DNA of 64,000 bases from assembly GCA_030549495.1 (NCBI GenBank), contig JAUIRK010001028.1:124001-188000 (forward strand). Reading direction: 5' to 3'. Source of the stretch: Nectonema munidae. Taxonomy: Eukaryota; Nematomorpha; Nectonematoida; Nectonematidae. Under the pieces are notes generated by a model that searched no databases, was not told the DNA's origin, and worked only from the letters and a program-made list of their open reading frames with translations. Made by a program: the position numbers and the translations under genes. Shown piece after piece: positions 54,176 to 64,000 of the stretch; position 1 is the first letter of the stretch, and the number at the start of each line of letters is the position of its first letter.

Positions 54176-55165
54176 TAGCGTTTTCATTTTAAGTTCGTCT
54201 TTTTTCTCTTTAAGTTCGTTTTTTCATTTTAAATTCGTCTTTTTTCATTTTAAGTTCGTCTTTTTTCGAAGTTCGTCCAATCACATTTTAAGTTCGTCTT
54301 TTTTATTTTGATTTATTTTAGAATATTTTTATAAATATTCAAATCAAAGAACAAGTTATAAACTTCGGAAAGAAAACAAAATTGAGTAAAAAAATTAATT
54401 TAACAGTTAAAATTAAAAAGAATATTTTTAGTAAAAAAGAATAACTTTTTTCTGCGTAAAAATAGTAATCATGAATAAATATTTGGACTATGAAGTTGTC
54501 CAGTTGAAGCTATATTGATGTTGTTTAGCATATGTCTAATAATTTGTACAGTCAAACATTAGAGTCAACACCTTCTCTGATTGTAGATGAAAAAGAAATA
54601 CTTAGTGCTGTGGAATTTAATATATTTCTAACTTTGCTTTTAATTTTTGAAAAAACCTTTAACATGGATTCAAAATGAAGGAAGAAGGAGAAAGAAACTT
54701 GATTGACAGTTTTCATTCGGTTAAAACATTTCTTTTACTTCTCTAGTCTTGTGGATCTTGGCATTTTCTAGGACAATCTAAGCATCACTTTTTATTGAAT
54801 TATCACTTTTAAGTTTTCCAAACAAATTTTCAATGAAATTTAAAACTTTTTACCGTTCCAAGTACCATCTTCGATGAATAGCAGAAGTTTCCTTTATATA
54901 CCTTTTTTAGATGACCTATCCAAATACATCACATGTGGAACAAAATCCTTAATTTGGATAATTTGTGCGAGTTTCAAAACTTTGAAATATAATTGACAGA
55001 AAACTACAAAATTGGATAGTATAATTTCTGAATATGTATCTTGTTCTAAATGGGCTTGACTTTAAAAAATTTTATTTGATAGTTATGAAAAAAATTCAAA
55101 AAAAATAAAAAAGACCAACTTAAAATGAGATAGGACGATGTTAAAATGAAAAAGGACGAACAAAG
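54176..55165 (-). mobile_element. DNA transposon relic with inverted TTCGTC subterminal arrays, perhaps Tc1/IS630-like
   Basis: The left side has about five tandem copies of a unit with TTTCATTTTAAGTTCGTC (54,180-54,310). The right side has the same unit in inverted orientation (GACCAACTTAAAATGA, GGACGATGTTAAAATGA and GGACGAAC, 55,110-55,165). Between them the minus strand near 54,750-54,780 reads LENAKIHKTREVKEMF, the DNAxxH block with the catalytic Asp replaced or miscalled, typical of DDE transposases of the Tc1/IS630 group. The exact ends and target duplication are not clear. Confidence 0.5.
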
Positions 55166-56160
55166 AAAAATTCCAAAGGTGAGCTCTGTAGAATTATGAA
55201 CTTTCATTTCAGACTTCAGAAGCATTTTTCTTTTTTTACATGACGCGTGTATAAGAATGCGTCAAATTGATTTATCTACGCTAATATTCCCATTTCACTT
55301 AACTTTTGACTTAACTTGATGAAGTTAATTCTTGAAAAATTGGCGAATATTTAAATTGCAAAGTAAGTCCAGTTCCAAAACTCTGACATGCGTTTCATCC
55401 TTCCTACGCAAATAAAATACCATATGTGAAAATTATATACGAAGAACGTGAGCTGCCGAGCTATTGCGATTATACAGAAAAAAATTATAAACAGGCAGTT
55501 TAATTTATGATCACTAAAAGGCCTACGCAAATCTTTTAGGGAAGAGGGATCGTAAGAACATGGAAGACTCCATAAACCTAAAAAGTTTGTATCTTCACTC
55601 ACACAAAGTATACAGTAAAATTCTTTACCTCATAGTCAGAACTTGTCGATGAGATTTGGCGGGAGATATAGGAAAGAAAGGTCAGAAAAAAGACAAAAGA
55701 GAATATCTCAACTTCCAAGTGCAAGACTCATTTGATCAAGGTCCAAAAAAAGAAAATTTGAAGGGAGAGAGATATGTAAAAAATTTCTTTATGTAACTTT
55801 CTTGCAGTGCGTAGAAAGAGAGATGATATGAAAAGAAGCCTTTAAGTGATAAGGCAAGACACATCAATCACAATCAATTAATTTCCTTAGGAAAACCCAG
55901 AAACTGACGGTGATATGACAGTAGAGAGCTGAAAATTTGGGCTTAAGTACACAAGAAGTATCTAAGTCTTTCCCAGAGCGTCAAAAATTTACAAATCTTT
56001 TAACTCAGTTAACTCAGCTTTTCATTTTAGTCATGCTTTTCCTCCATCAACTGTGATACGTCTAAACTGATGTTGCAAAGTTTTCGGCACTTTTCTGAAA
56101 CTGGTTCTTTATTCCAAGCCACAATCGATGCCATCTCTTTCGTCTTCTGAAAGTTCAACT
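55166..56160. other. gene-free
   Basis: The minus frame 55,351-55,602 (83 codons, hydrophobic middle) has no motif. At 56,038 an acceptor opens 40 codons (SCFSSINCDTSKLMLQSFRH...) to TGA; the opposite strand also looks coding there (KTKEMASIVAWNKEPVSEKC), so an old repeat gene is possible. Confidence 0.3.
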
Positions 56161-56167
56161 TGACATA

Positions 56168-56341
56168 ATGAATGGATATGCGAGAAGTTGTGAAGTACTT
56201 AGAAAGATAATTCAGCGCTACGGAATGGCAGGAGTTTCTATCTTACTTGCGTATCCCTGCAATGTGTTCTATTTAAGTTCTTCCATTCACCACCTGACAA
56301 CGATTTTGCCGAAAAGAGGAGAAAGGATTAAATTGGCATGA
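56168..56341 (+). CDS. doubtful small ORF next to a strong donor
   Basis: ATG at 56,168 opens 57 codons (MNGYARSCEVLRKIIQRYGM, then AGVSILLAYPCNVFYLSSSI) to TGA. A strong donor GTAAGT follows at once (56,342), so the segment may be an untranslated or miscalled first exon instead. No motif recognised. Confidence 0.2.
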   Translation: MNGYARSCEVLRKIIQRYGMAGVSILLAYPCNVFYLSSSIHHLTTILPKRGERIKLA

Positions 56342-56344
56342 GTA

Positions 56345-57525
56345 AGTGCATTTCCTTGTTCTAAAATCTAGATCATATGCACTCTTTTGAAACTTGTATG
56401 TGTATAAGAATCATCTTTAGCACACTTTCTTGTGAAGAGATTTCTTTGACTTTTTAAACCACGTTACATGGATCCATATTGGACATAGAGCGCAAATTTT
56501 TACCAAATTAAAATATGTTTATTTCCCAAAGATTGAATTTTTTCAAAACAACAACACTTTCGTACCGGGTTTCAGAGTCTGCGATTTTAAAGAGAAAGTA
56601 GTACTGATCAAATTTATGAGCTTGAGTTCTTTTTTAATCTATTAAAAATCATTTTAAAAAATGGAGAAGTAAATTTAACTTTTTTAAGCCAATTGAGTGA
56701 TTCTCCTTCAGTCAAAGCCCGAAGTAACATTTGGTTTTAAATAAATAATTAAAATTTTCAAGTATTTGGAGTTAGAGAGAGTGTGGGATATTTTTAAGTT
56801 TTTGGAGTTGGAAATCATCTCATATCTCTCAACTAACAATTTTTTGGTTGCTTGCTTCCACAAAATATAATTTATATTTTATTTAAATTTTTACTTTATT
56901 AATTTATATTTATTTAATTAAAATTATAATTTAGGGAAATCACCCATCCAACTCCTCAACACATCTTTCATGTCATACCACTCAACTTAAAGCTTTCTGA
57001 TTGTTTGCTTCCACAAACTATAATTTACATTCTAATTCTTAATTATAATTAAGTACCAACAAGAAAATTCAGGTACACTAATTTAAAATTGAAAAAGTAC
57101 ATTAAACGCACATAAGGCATCCAGGACGTCTTAGCACTTGCAAAAACTTGCGGAAATAAATTGAAATAAGCAAGTTATTAGCAAAGAAATGAAGAAGTGA
57201 ATAAGAGTTATAATTGATGCTTCTCCTAATCTGAAAAATGATCTATCCAGAAGGCAAAGTCCAACGTTTCGTATTTACAGCAAAACTAAGGCACGTAGGT
57301 GAAAGTAATGATGTGTGAATATGCATTCTGTTTGCAAATTTAACATGTAAAAATTTCACTTCACCGTCATATTTCTGCATTTTACTTCCTGTAAAAGAGA
57401 AAGTAAAGCGGTTTGATGAGAAAAATTCATACATGTTGTCTATGCTGAAGATTTAAACTTGAATCCAATATGAATGCTATATTTTCGCCTTTCGAGTGAA
57501 GTGAGGCTTGCTTGAATATTTAATT
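56345..57525. other. gene-free
   Basis: Around 56,760-57,020 two related stretches (CTTGCTTCCACAAAATATAA at 56,850 and GTTTGCTTCCACAAACTATA at 57,003) form a diverged direct repeat. No gene supported. Confidence 0.35.
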
Positions 57526-57530
57526 TGCAG

Positions 57531-57702
57531 CAAATTCATTTATTTACTCAAGGCAACCCTACAAGGCACGCAAGCAGAGCTGATGATAAAAGCAGGCCTC
57601 AGCCAGACATACTCATTCCTCCACTTTCTTTCAACGACTTTCTGTCAGCCAACCTCTTCTATGATGCCATCTGCTCAACTCGTATATTCTTTTATTTATA
57701 AG
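57531..57702 (+). CDS. possible terminal exon, unidentified
   Basis: An acceptor (TTTAATTTGCAG) is followed by two open frames. The phase-0 one reads QIHLFTQGNPTRHASRADDK, then SRPQPDILIPPLSFNDFLSA and ends FFYL with TAA at 57,699; the phase-2 one stays open to 57,703. Base composition is balanced, which favours coding or a former gene. No relation to the cluster is visible. Confidence 0.25.
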
Positions 57703-57705
57703 TAA

Positions 57706-59525
57706 TTCATCTCACTCCTCATGAATTTGTTTCAATTTATCGTATGTAACGACTGCTCTATCTTTTTTCACAAAATAGCTTTTCTCAAATCGCCATAGAT
57801 TTAAAAAGGAGAAAACAAATTATAAATAATATCTACTATATTTTTCAAATCGATCAATTCTTTCTCATAGCATCCTATTTTCAGTGATGGTATTAAAATA
57901 TTAAAACTGCTGTACAGTGAATTCATTCGTGTTGAAAGTTGCGAGTGTTTAAAAAATGGGTGTAGGTTTTTGCCATGAATTCTTGCTTCCGGCAAGTTAT
58001 GAAAATCAAGGTTTTAAACGAACAATTAATTGATTTTTATCGATACCTTGTTGATCAATCACTTAATTTTGATCAATAACTTAATTGACCTTATAAACCT
58101 ATGTATGTTTGGTGCGACTCATCCTTGTGATCGAATTTTTTGGTTAAACACTCATCGAAGTTGCACCGATATAAATAGAAGCACAATATTTGGATTAATA
58201 GTTGTGTAGAGCCCTGATTCACTCACTGAGAAATAATTGTTAGTCTACTCAACTGATATATTTAGTGGAATCAAAGATGGACAAATCACCTTTTTTTTTT
58301 AACATTTAGATGAGTTAAAACAACTAATACATTAGTTAAGATTCTTAATCAAGTTACTGCGTAATACTACTACTTGAATATTAAAAAAAGTTAGTAAATT
58401 TTGTTTTTACTATCTTAAAAAGATGTTCTTAGTGATGTTAGATAAAAAAATTACTAAGGCTATCTTTGACATAATATATAGCTAGTATTATTACTTTTTG
58501 AATATATATTATATACGTACACTATCACTATCAAAAAAGGTTCCCTACTAATGTTACTATTTGAAGGGTGAAAATTGAAACAAGTAGAAAATTAATTGTT
58601 AAAGATTATTCATAATCAAGTTAAAATTTTACATTTTCCAAAAATTAATATGATTTTGGGAATACGCTTGTTTGGCTAACTCTATACAAATGATCAAATT
58701 CAATATTAAAATCATCAAATATACAAAAGATTTTTCAGTGCATTTTGGAAGGTCTACAGTAATTATATTATTAGATATATACGATAATATATTGTTCACT
58801 TAACTTTATTGGTCATGCATTACCTCCAAGAGTTGCGTATATATAGGTGTGTATTATGAGGAATATATACCATTTTTACTTCTGAATTATTTTTTTTAGT
58901 TCTAATTTTTAAAATGTCTTTTTTAAATTCTAAATGCTCTTCCTAAAATAAAAAATTAAATTGAAAAAAAGACAATTTATGACTTAAAAAAACAAATTAG
59001 AATTAAAAAAACGATAATTTCAAACTAAAAAAAGATCAAAATATCACTGATCTATTACTATTTATACATGTATAAAAAATTGAGAAAATTTCCCTTCTAT
59101 TATGTTTTTTTTTCATTCTATTTTGACACTTACTCAATATTCATCTTCCTTCTCTTTATTTGTGATATAAATTTTTTTATGAAAACAGAAAAGAAATCTG
59201 GACAATTCGCATACCTTATAGCGACCATACTCACTGAATTAGTATTAGTGTAGGAATATATGGGGAAAGTGTTTTAAATTTTGTTACCAAAGTAAAACTT
59301 TTACAATTTAGCAAGTTTGTTTCAAATTTAATTCATCCTTTCAAGATTGCATTAGAATTTATAATTCAAAATTGAACTCAAAAGCCATAAGACCAAAAAT
59401 TTTTACACTATTCCTATCAATCGTATTCCAATTAAATTCTTTGCCTTGATAAATTGTTCTTTTCAAAAATTTACAAGAACCGTTCTTGTAATTATTTCTT
59501 TTTTTTTAATTTCATTTGCCTATTT
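57706..59525. other. gene-free, very AT-rich
   Basis: A frame at 59,068-59,253 is hydrophobic but AT-driven. I see no repeat or gene. Confidence 0.45.
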
Positions 59526-59530
59526 TTTAG

Positions 59531-59986
59531 ATACTTGCTAGCCTTTTTTTTGTTGGCGCCTTCAACTGCGTAAAAGAAGGTAAAGCATAGAATTTCCTTT
59601 CATATTTCTCTAAATCTTCAATGTGTTTGCTTTCAAAAGTCTCTTTACTTATTTGTAATCTTTGGACATGTTTTCATTCAGTAGGCATAACTTCATTCCT
59701 CAATGGATTAGCAAGTTCTTGCCGAGATTATTTCATTTTAATGATGTAGTAAATATTGGTTGCTGTAGTTTGTCTTTTCATTTTGCATGCCTATTGACGA
59801 CGTTTTGAAGTGTTTCTAGGATTTCCAGAGAACTTCAAAATTAAGATATGCCAGGACGGGCCTTGGTCTAGGTATGCCACTGACATCGCTCGTATCGGGA
59901 TTCTAATATTCGTGCTGAGCTTCGCGACCAAGATCTTGTTATATCGAAGCGAGACATCTAGACGACCTTTCTCTTATCCCGAATGA
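59531..59986 (+). CDS. cluster gene D: signal-like exon and terminal membrane exon
   Basis: Exon 59,531-59,579 (after TATTTTTTAG) codes for ILASLFFVGAFNCVKE, the end of a signal peptide, and leaves in phase 1 (AAG|GTAAAG). Exon 59,820-59,986 (TTTCTAG|GA) enters in phase 1 and gives FPENFKIKICQDGPWSRYAT, a membrane segment (IGILIFVLSFATKILL) and a tail ending RRPFSYPE, stop TGA 59,984. The C-terminal exon resembles exon 3 of the 43-kb gene in phase, position of a Trp-Ser before the membrane segment, and being last. No ectodomain exon lies in the 240-base intron, so the ectodomain exon has been lost, or the middle exon is elsewhere and these exons are not spliced directly. The start codon exon is not seen. 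Confidence 0.45.
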
Positions 59987-60488
59987 AATGAAGTATATCA
60001 CTAAAATTATGACATTGTGGAACAAGTGTGTAAATATTTGAAACAAGTTAAATTTTCAAACCTGAGTGGAAAATTAATCCATAAATTGCTGTGAAAAGTT
60101 TTGTGTTGTTTACGAAATCGGTCAAAGGGAAGGCGAAGATAATACTTACTTCCTATCTGCTTATATAATGTTTCTGTTCTGAATTTTAAGTGGCAGCATT
60201 CTATATAACTAATTTTCATTACATCTTTTCATCTACAAATTTTAGAAGCAAAAATCTTGATCGAAAGTTATTTGACTATTCCTTTATATTATACACTATT
60301 TCAAAGAATGCGCAGTAAAGTTTTTACTGCGCGTTTATAAGATACGTTTGTCTGGATATTCCAGGATGTATAGAAATTGTGCTTTCCAACTATAAAATTA
60401 AAATTTTGACAAAAACTAACACTATTAAGAAGATGTGCTGAGGTTTCCAAGTCTAACGTGTTAAAAAGGGCCTCCATCTAAGAACAAA
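59987..60488. other. 3' flank of gene D
   Basis: No feature recognised; a 70-codon minus frame (60,007-60,219) lacks support. GTAAAGTTTTTACTGCGCG near 60,315 is part of a small inverted repeat (GCGCAGTAAA/TTTACTGCGC). Confidence 0.35.
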
Positions 60489-60492
60489 TTTA

Positions 60493-60622
60493 CCCATTTA
60501 AGGCCAAGCAAAGCAGACGATATCCAAAAAAACGCAGACGATTTATATTCAAAGTCATTGAAAAAAGCAGACGAGGATGAAATTACTTATGTTCCAAAAT
60601 AGGAACATTGGCCGTAAATGGG
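60493..60622 (+). mobile_element. CAGACGA-family MITE, subtype 2
   Basis: The right flank is TTAA (60,623-60,626) and the left TTTA (one change). Ends CCCATTTAAGGCCAAGC and, from the right, CCCATTTACGGCCAATG; internal GCAGACGATATCC, CGCAGACGATTTATATTC and GCAGACGAGGATG. Nearly identical to 21,938-22,068. Confidence 0.85.
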
Positions 60623-60812
60623 TTAATATCTATAAAATAAAAAAATTGAAGGCCTATGAAAATGGCATCCATGAATTAGGAAACATGAATAACATAGTTT
60701 TCACTATGCTAAAATTCGTCTAACTTCTTCTTGAAGATATCAAAATTTTGAGAAAGATCAGGTAGGCTATTCCATTTTTTGAATGCTCTTTGAGAAAGTA
60801 GCACTGTGCTAT

Positions 60813-61990
60813 TTATATTAAAAAGCTTCGTGCACGTTTAGACTTGAATGTATGTGACCTTGAGTTTCTTTGTAAAAAATCGGGTAAGACATATATAATG
60901 TTGAAGATTATTATCATTTCATTTCTTATCGTTCTGTAATACAGAGAAGGTAAGTTGATGGCTTTTAGTCTTTCAGCACACGTTAAATTTCCTAATCCTT
61001 TTATAAGCTTGCAGAACACTTTCTGCATTTTCTCAATTTTTTTCATGTTAATTGTGGAGAAATTGGCAAAAATTATATTCCCATATTCAAGAACGGGTCT
61101 AATTAGGTCTAAACAGATGCAGGGTAACTTCTCTATCGTGCAAGATAAAAGAGCCTTCTTAACCGCATAAGACACATGACCTTTAAAGGAAAAATGTTTA
61201 GTCAAAAGTTTTGTTTGTCAACTTGATTTAGACGTGTTTCACCAATGTAAAAGGAAAATTTTTATATCATCTGCTAAGTCATCTATGAGGATAGTGAAGA
61301 ATATTGGACGAAGGACGCAGAGCCGGTGCTAGGAATTGCGTGGCCCAATTAGAAATCTGATAGCTGGGCCCCAACCCTACATAGTAAAATTTATCGGTGT
61401 TTATATTTCAGAATCTTTCAAAATATTTTCAAAGTCAATGGCTTTAGCAATCTCGCTTCCTATAGAAAGCATTGCTAAACTGTCAAGTCTTTCTTGAGAA
61501 GCCGTAGAACTCACGTTACTTTATATGATAAATACAGTATATGATAACATACAGAAAAAGGCCCACAAGCGGTAGGCCCCATGCGTGGGGCCTAATTTGA
61601 TAACATTGGTCAAATCATCTTGCAACCGGCCATGGAAGGACGGATTCTTGTGTCATACCGCTCTTAATTTAGGAATTTTCCATTTTTGAATGTCCATTAA
61701 TCGAATTATGGACTTTCTATTCAGGATTTAATCTTTGATGTGGGACAAGATCGAATGCATTTCAGAAATCAAGATATGAAATGTCGACTTTTTTGTTTTT
61801 ATTGATTTCCAATGATAATAATTAGTTAAAAAATTCAATGAAATTAGTAACCGCGGACTTTTCTGAGAGGAATTCTTGTGGATGATTTGATATCAATCTG
61901 TTCTCAATTAAATGAGCAAAGACTTTATCTTTGATCATTGACTCAAAAGCTTTAAAAACTTCATAGGTCTATAATTAGAAATATACTTTT
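60813..61990 (-). mobile_element. LINE relic with RT core (CR1/jockey-like)
   Basis: On the minus strand from about 61,980: KAFESMIKDKVFAHLIENRL, then ISNHPQEFLSEKSAVTNFIE and KVDISYLDFxNAFDLVPHQR (the first catalytic Asp block). Then, after an insert, LRPIFFTILIDDLADDIKI (block before the catalytic Asp pair), and a 130-codon open part (60,813-61,205) with KGHVSYAVKKALLSCTIEKL, RPVLEYGNIIFANFSTINMK and KIEKMQKVFCKLIKGLGNLT. This is the most complete LINE RT of the window, but it has several breaks. Confidence 0.85.
61318..61610. mobile_element. non-LINE insert in the LINE, perhaps hAT MITE
   Basis: Starts CAGAGCCGGTGCTAGG (61,318) and contains a palindromic AGGCCCCATGCGTGGGGCCT (about 61,573-61,592) near its right side. 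GGGCCCCAAC and GGCCC blocks are unlike the LINE around it. No matching right end or target duplication found. Confidence 0.4.
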
Positions 61991-62450
61991 GTTACCTTGT
62001 TGTATTTTATATATTTGAATCGTTTTTGGCCTAAGCCAAACGATTTTAGCACAAAATGAATTACTTTATTTCATGGAAATAATTTTTTCTGCAGTTTAGA
62101 CAAAACTCTTAAAATTTTAAATTATTGAAAGTATTATACACCCTAAAACCAAAAAAACGCTTTAATTTTATATTCAACAATTCAAGCCTTAATGAACTCT
62201 AATTTCCACAACACAAATTTTCAGGCCGTTGACCTCTTCCAAATATTAATTGTGATTTTTACATTTGTTTATTTCCTCACGTATGATTATATTAGACGCT
62301 ACAACATTTCGTAAAAGAGTGTATTTAGTGGCAAAGTACATTCAAAAGCAGAAAGATCCCTCCTTTTCAAGGCCAAAATATTCTTTCGGGATTCTTTTGC
62401 GTTATTAAATTATCTTATTATTGATAAGGCTTTTTAATTTACATTTCATT
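61991..62450. other. AT-rich spacer before gene C exon
   Basis: No signal-peptide exon is visible for the exon at 62,455. Nothing else recognised. Confidence 0.4.
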
Positions 62451-62454
62451 TTAG

Positions 62455-62690
62455 ATTTCGATGGTCTATGGAAACCTATATCGTGCAAGAAAAACGCTGC
62501 AGTGTTAGATGATTTTTTTTTACCTGATTTTAAAAATATTTTAAATTTGTTTGAATGTGAATATACTATGCGTATTCAAGGCAAGCTTGGAGGATTTCAA
62601 GAAACAATAAAGTTTGACAGCGATTTACCTGACTTTCAACAGTTTTATTCATATTCACTACAAGTATTTAGTTGTGCTAGAACCATTAAG
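62455..62690 (+). CDS. cluster-like ectodomain exon C
   Basis: An acceptor (TTTCATTTTAG) opens a frame in phase 1, open throughout for 78 codons and closed by a strong donor (AAG|GTAAGC, 62,691) in phase 0. It codes for FDGLWKPISCKKNAAVLDDF, then FECEYTMRIQGKLGG and YSYSLQVFSCARTIK. Three or four cysteines set it apart from the cysteine-free 43-kb ectodomain, but size, entry phase and strand-like pattern are similar. First and last exons are unknown; the next candidate is at 63,825. Confidence 0.5.
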
Positions 62691-63824
62691 GTAAGCTTTA
62701 CTCTATTCCCCATTTTTAGAGGGAAGAAAGCCCTCTTAACGTAGGCTATGCTTAAAAGACGACTCAACCATTTGGACGTTAGTTTTTACAATGTTTAGTG
62801 GAAGCGTAATTTGCTAGAAGCAATAGCGGGATTATTATGTGATGATAGAAAAGTTTTGATCTGGCGTCTAGGCGTCAGAAGTGCTAATGATAATTACGAT
62901 CATAATCACGTAAATACTCATTTCAAACTGCCTTGAATTAATGCTGTGAGTAAGTTGTTTCATGTTTGAAACTAAAACTCATCTTCACCTTGATTTACAA
63001 ATTCACTGTTCAACGTTCAAGAAATGATTTAACCCACAAACAGTTTTGCTCTCTAAGAATCGACTTTCTCAAAAAACGATCTCCTTTGCAAGATAAAAAA
63101 CTTTTCTTTGAGTCAAACTAAATCTATGGAAGAATCCATTTTAAGAACTAACTTTTTATCCCGCTAAAAAAGTGAAATAGCCCACTAAAACACATTTTGA
63201 GATGTATGCATTCCTAAAACAGAACAACTATACCACATAATTGATGTACGGTGAAAAAGAATAAATAATGTGCTTTGTATGGGGGATACAATGCCCTTGG
63301 ACATTGTATTTGAGTCAAAACATATGTTGTTCAAAATTAATACCTTGAAGATAAAAAACAGATTAATGGTTCACTATATTTAATAATAACTTTGGAACGA
63401 AAAAGAGTTAGGAATAGAACAGGTTATATTTTGGTGATCATTGATGAGGTGTATTGTGATTTTGATTTCTTTTCTGAAAAAAATACTTTGAAAATCTATA
63501 TTTGAACATTTTCATCATCTTATTTGTTTTAGATTGATTGTTAAAAATTGAGATTATTGATATTTCAAACTATAATTGTAAAAAATATAAGTGTCAAGAA
63601 TTCAACTTTTCCGGTCATCTTAATATGATTTTTTGGCAAAATTTATAATGGATTTTATCTAAAAAAATTTATCCATTTCCCATTTCTGCGTTGTAGAAAG
63701 ACACGGGACCTAATTACTCGGATTCATGCCCGCTCATGAAAGTTTTTTTCTAAAAGCCAATCTATGCCCATCATATTTTTCATATAATGCACAAACCCGA
63801 TCCATGTATGCGACTTTGTTTTAG
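62691..63824. other. intron or spacer
   Basis: AT-rich. A 62,702-62,744 continuation of the exon C frame past its donor is probably not used. No repeat recognised. Confidence 0.4.
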
Positions 63825-64000
63825 AACTTAATCTACTCATCGCACATATGTCATAAGAATGGTGCCGTTTCAAAACGCCCGATACCAAAACTTTATTCTA
63901 TTTGGGCAGTTTTCAAAACGGTTGATTTGACACGAAATGATAGTGATCAATTTGACTTGAAAGATAAAAGTGATCATACAAAAATACATTATTTCTTTGC
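63825..64000 (+). CDS. possible next exon of gene C, cut by the window end
   Basis: A good acceptor (GACTTTGTTTTAG) is followed by a phase-0 frame open for all 58 remaining codons (NLIYSSHICHKNGAVSKRPI, then PKLYSIWAVFKTVDLTRNDS). Phase 0 fits the donor at 62,691. A 28-bp imperfect tandem repeat ending GTGATCA occurs at 63,920-63,975 and lowers confidence. Confidence 0.3.

Noticed and set aside
55351-55602. 83-codon minus frame with a hydrophobic middle
   Set aside because: No splice context, start context, paralog or motif; AT-rich hydrophobic frames of this length arise by chance here.
59068-59253. 61-codon hydrophobic frame upstream of gene D, a candidate first exon
   Set aside because: Driven by poly-T composition, and none of its possible donors joins the exon at 59,531 convincingly.

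Overview
The window is AT-rich animal nuclear DNA. It has spliced genes with GT/AG junctions, AATAAA signals, tRNA-derived SINEs, LINE reverse-transcriptase relics, and many piggyBac, hAT and Tc1-like elements. The element mix and the lipase maturation factor gene suggest an invertebrate, perhaps an arthropod, but the species cannot be fixed from this sequence. I recognised no rRNA, CRISPR, LTR retrovirus or Polinton.

Layout. At 1-432 and 2,296-2,585 lie exons of one or two genes; the first carries an EYPSE motif that recalls taperin/phostensin. From 3 to 22 kb the DNA is almost all transposon debris: an hAT MITE with a perfect target duplication, a ZBED-type hAT relic (5.0-7.3 kb), a piggyBac relic (7.6-10.4 kb), a 3.7-kb piggyBac-ended non-coding element built around two tandem arrays (10.5-14.2 kb), a LINE interrupted by a SINE (15.1-16.5 kb), and members of a TTAA-inserting MITE family. 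A lipase maturation factor 2 gene lies at 24.7-26.7 kb with nearly all its coding sequence in one exon.

From 28 to 64 kb, all on the plus strand, runs a series of exons that I interpret as a tandem cluster of a small, divergent membrane-protein family. The best member (43.06-45.7 kb, 152 aa) has three exons: a signal peptide, one cysteine-free beta-rich ectodomain, and a C-terminal membrane segment, joined by phase-1 introns. Related or similarly built exons lie at 28.0, 33.4, 48.8-50.9, 59.5-60.0 and 62.5 kb, some of them broken. Because the introns share one phase, exons could be swapped, lost or skipped in frame. I do not recognise the family.

Between these genes the DNA is filled by nested elements. 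A second, diverged copy of the 3.7-kb element (29.8-40.45 kb) was cut by a ZBED-type hAT, a SINE, and a 6.9-kb interval bounded by ~230-bp inverted repeats. That interval holds one broken cluster member and a third piggyBac-ended element, which itself contains an hAT relic. Two short stretches (about 484-705 and 30,495-30,575) look like assembly noise.
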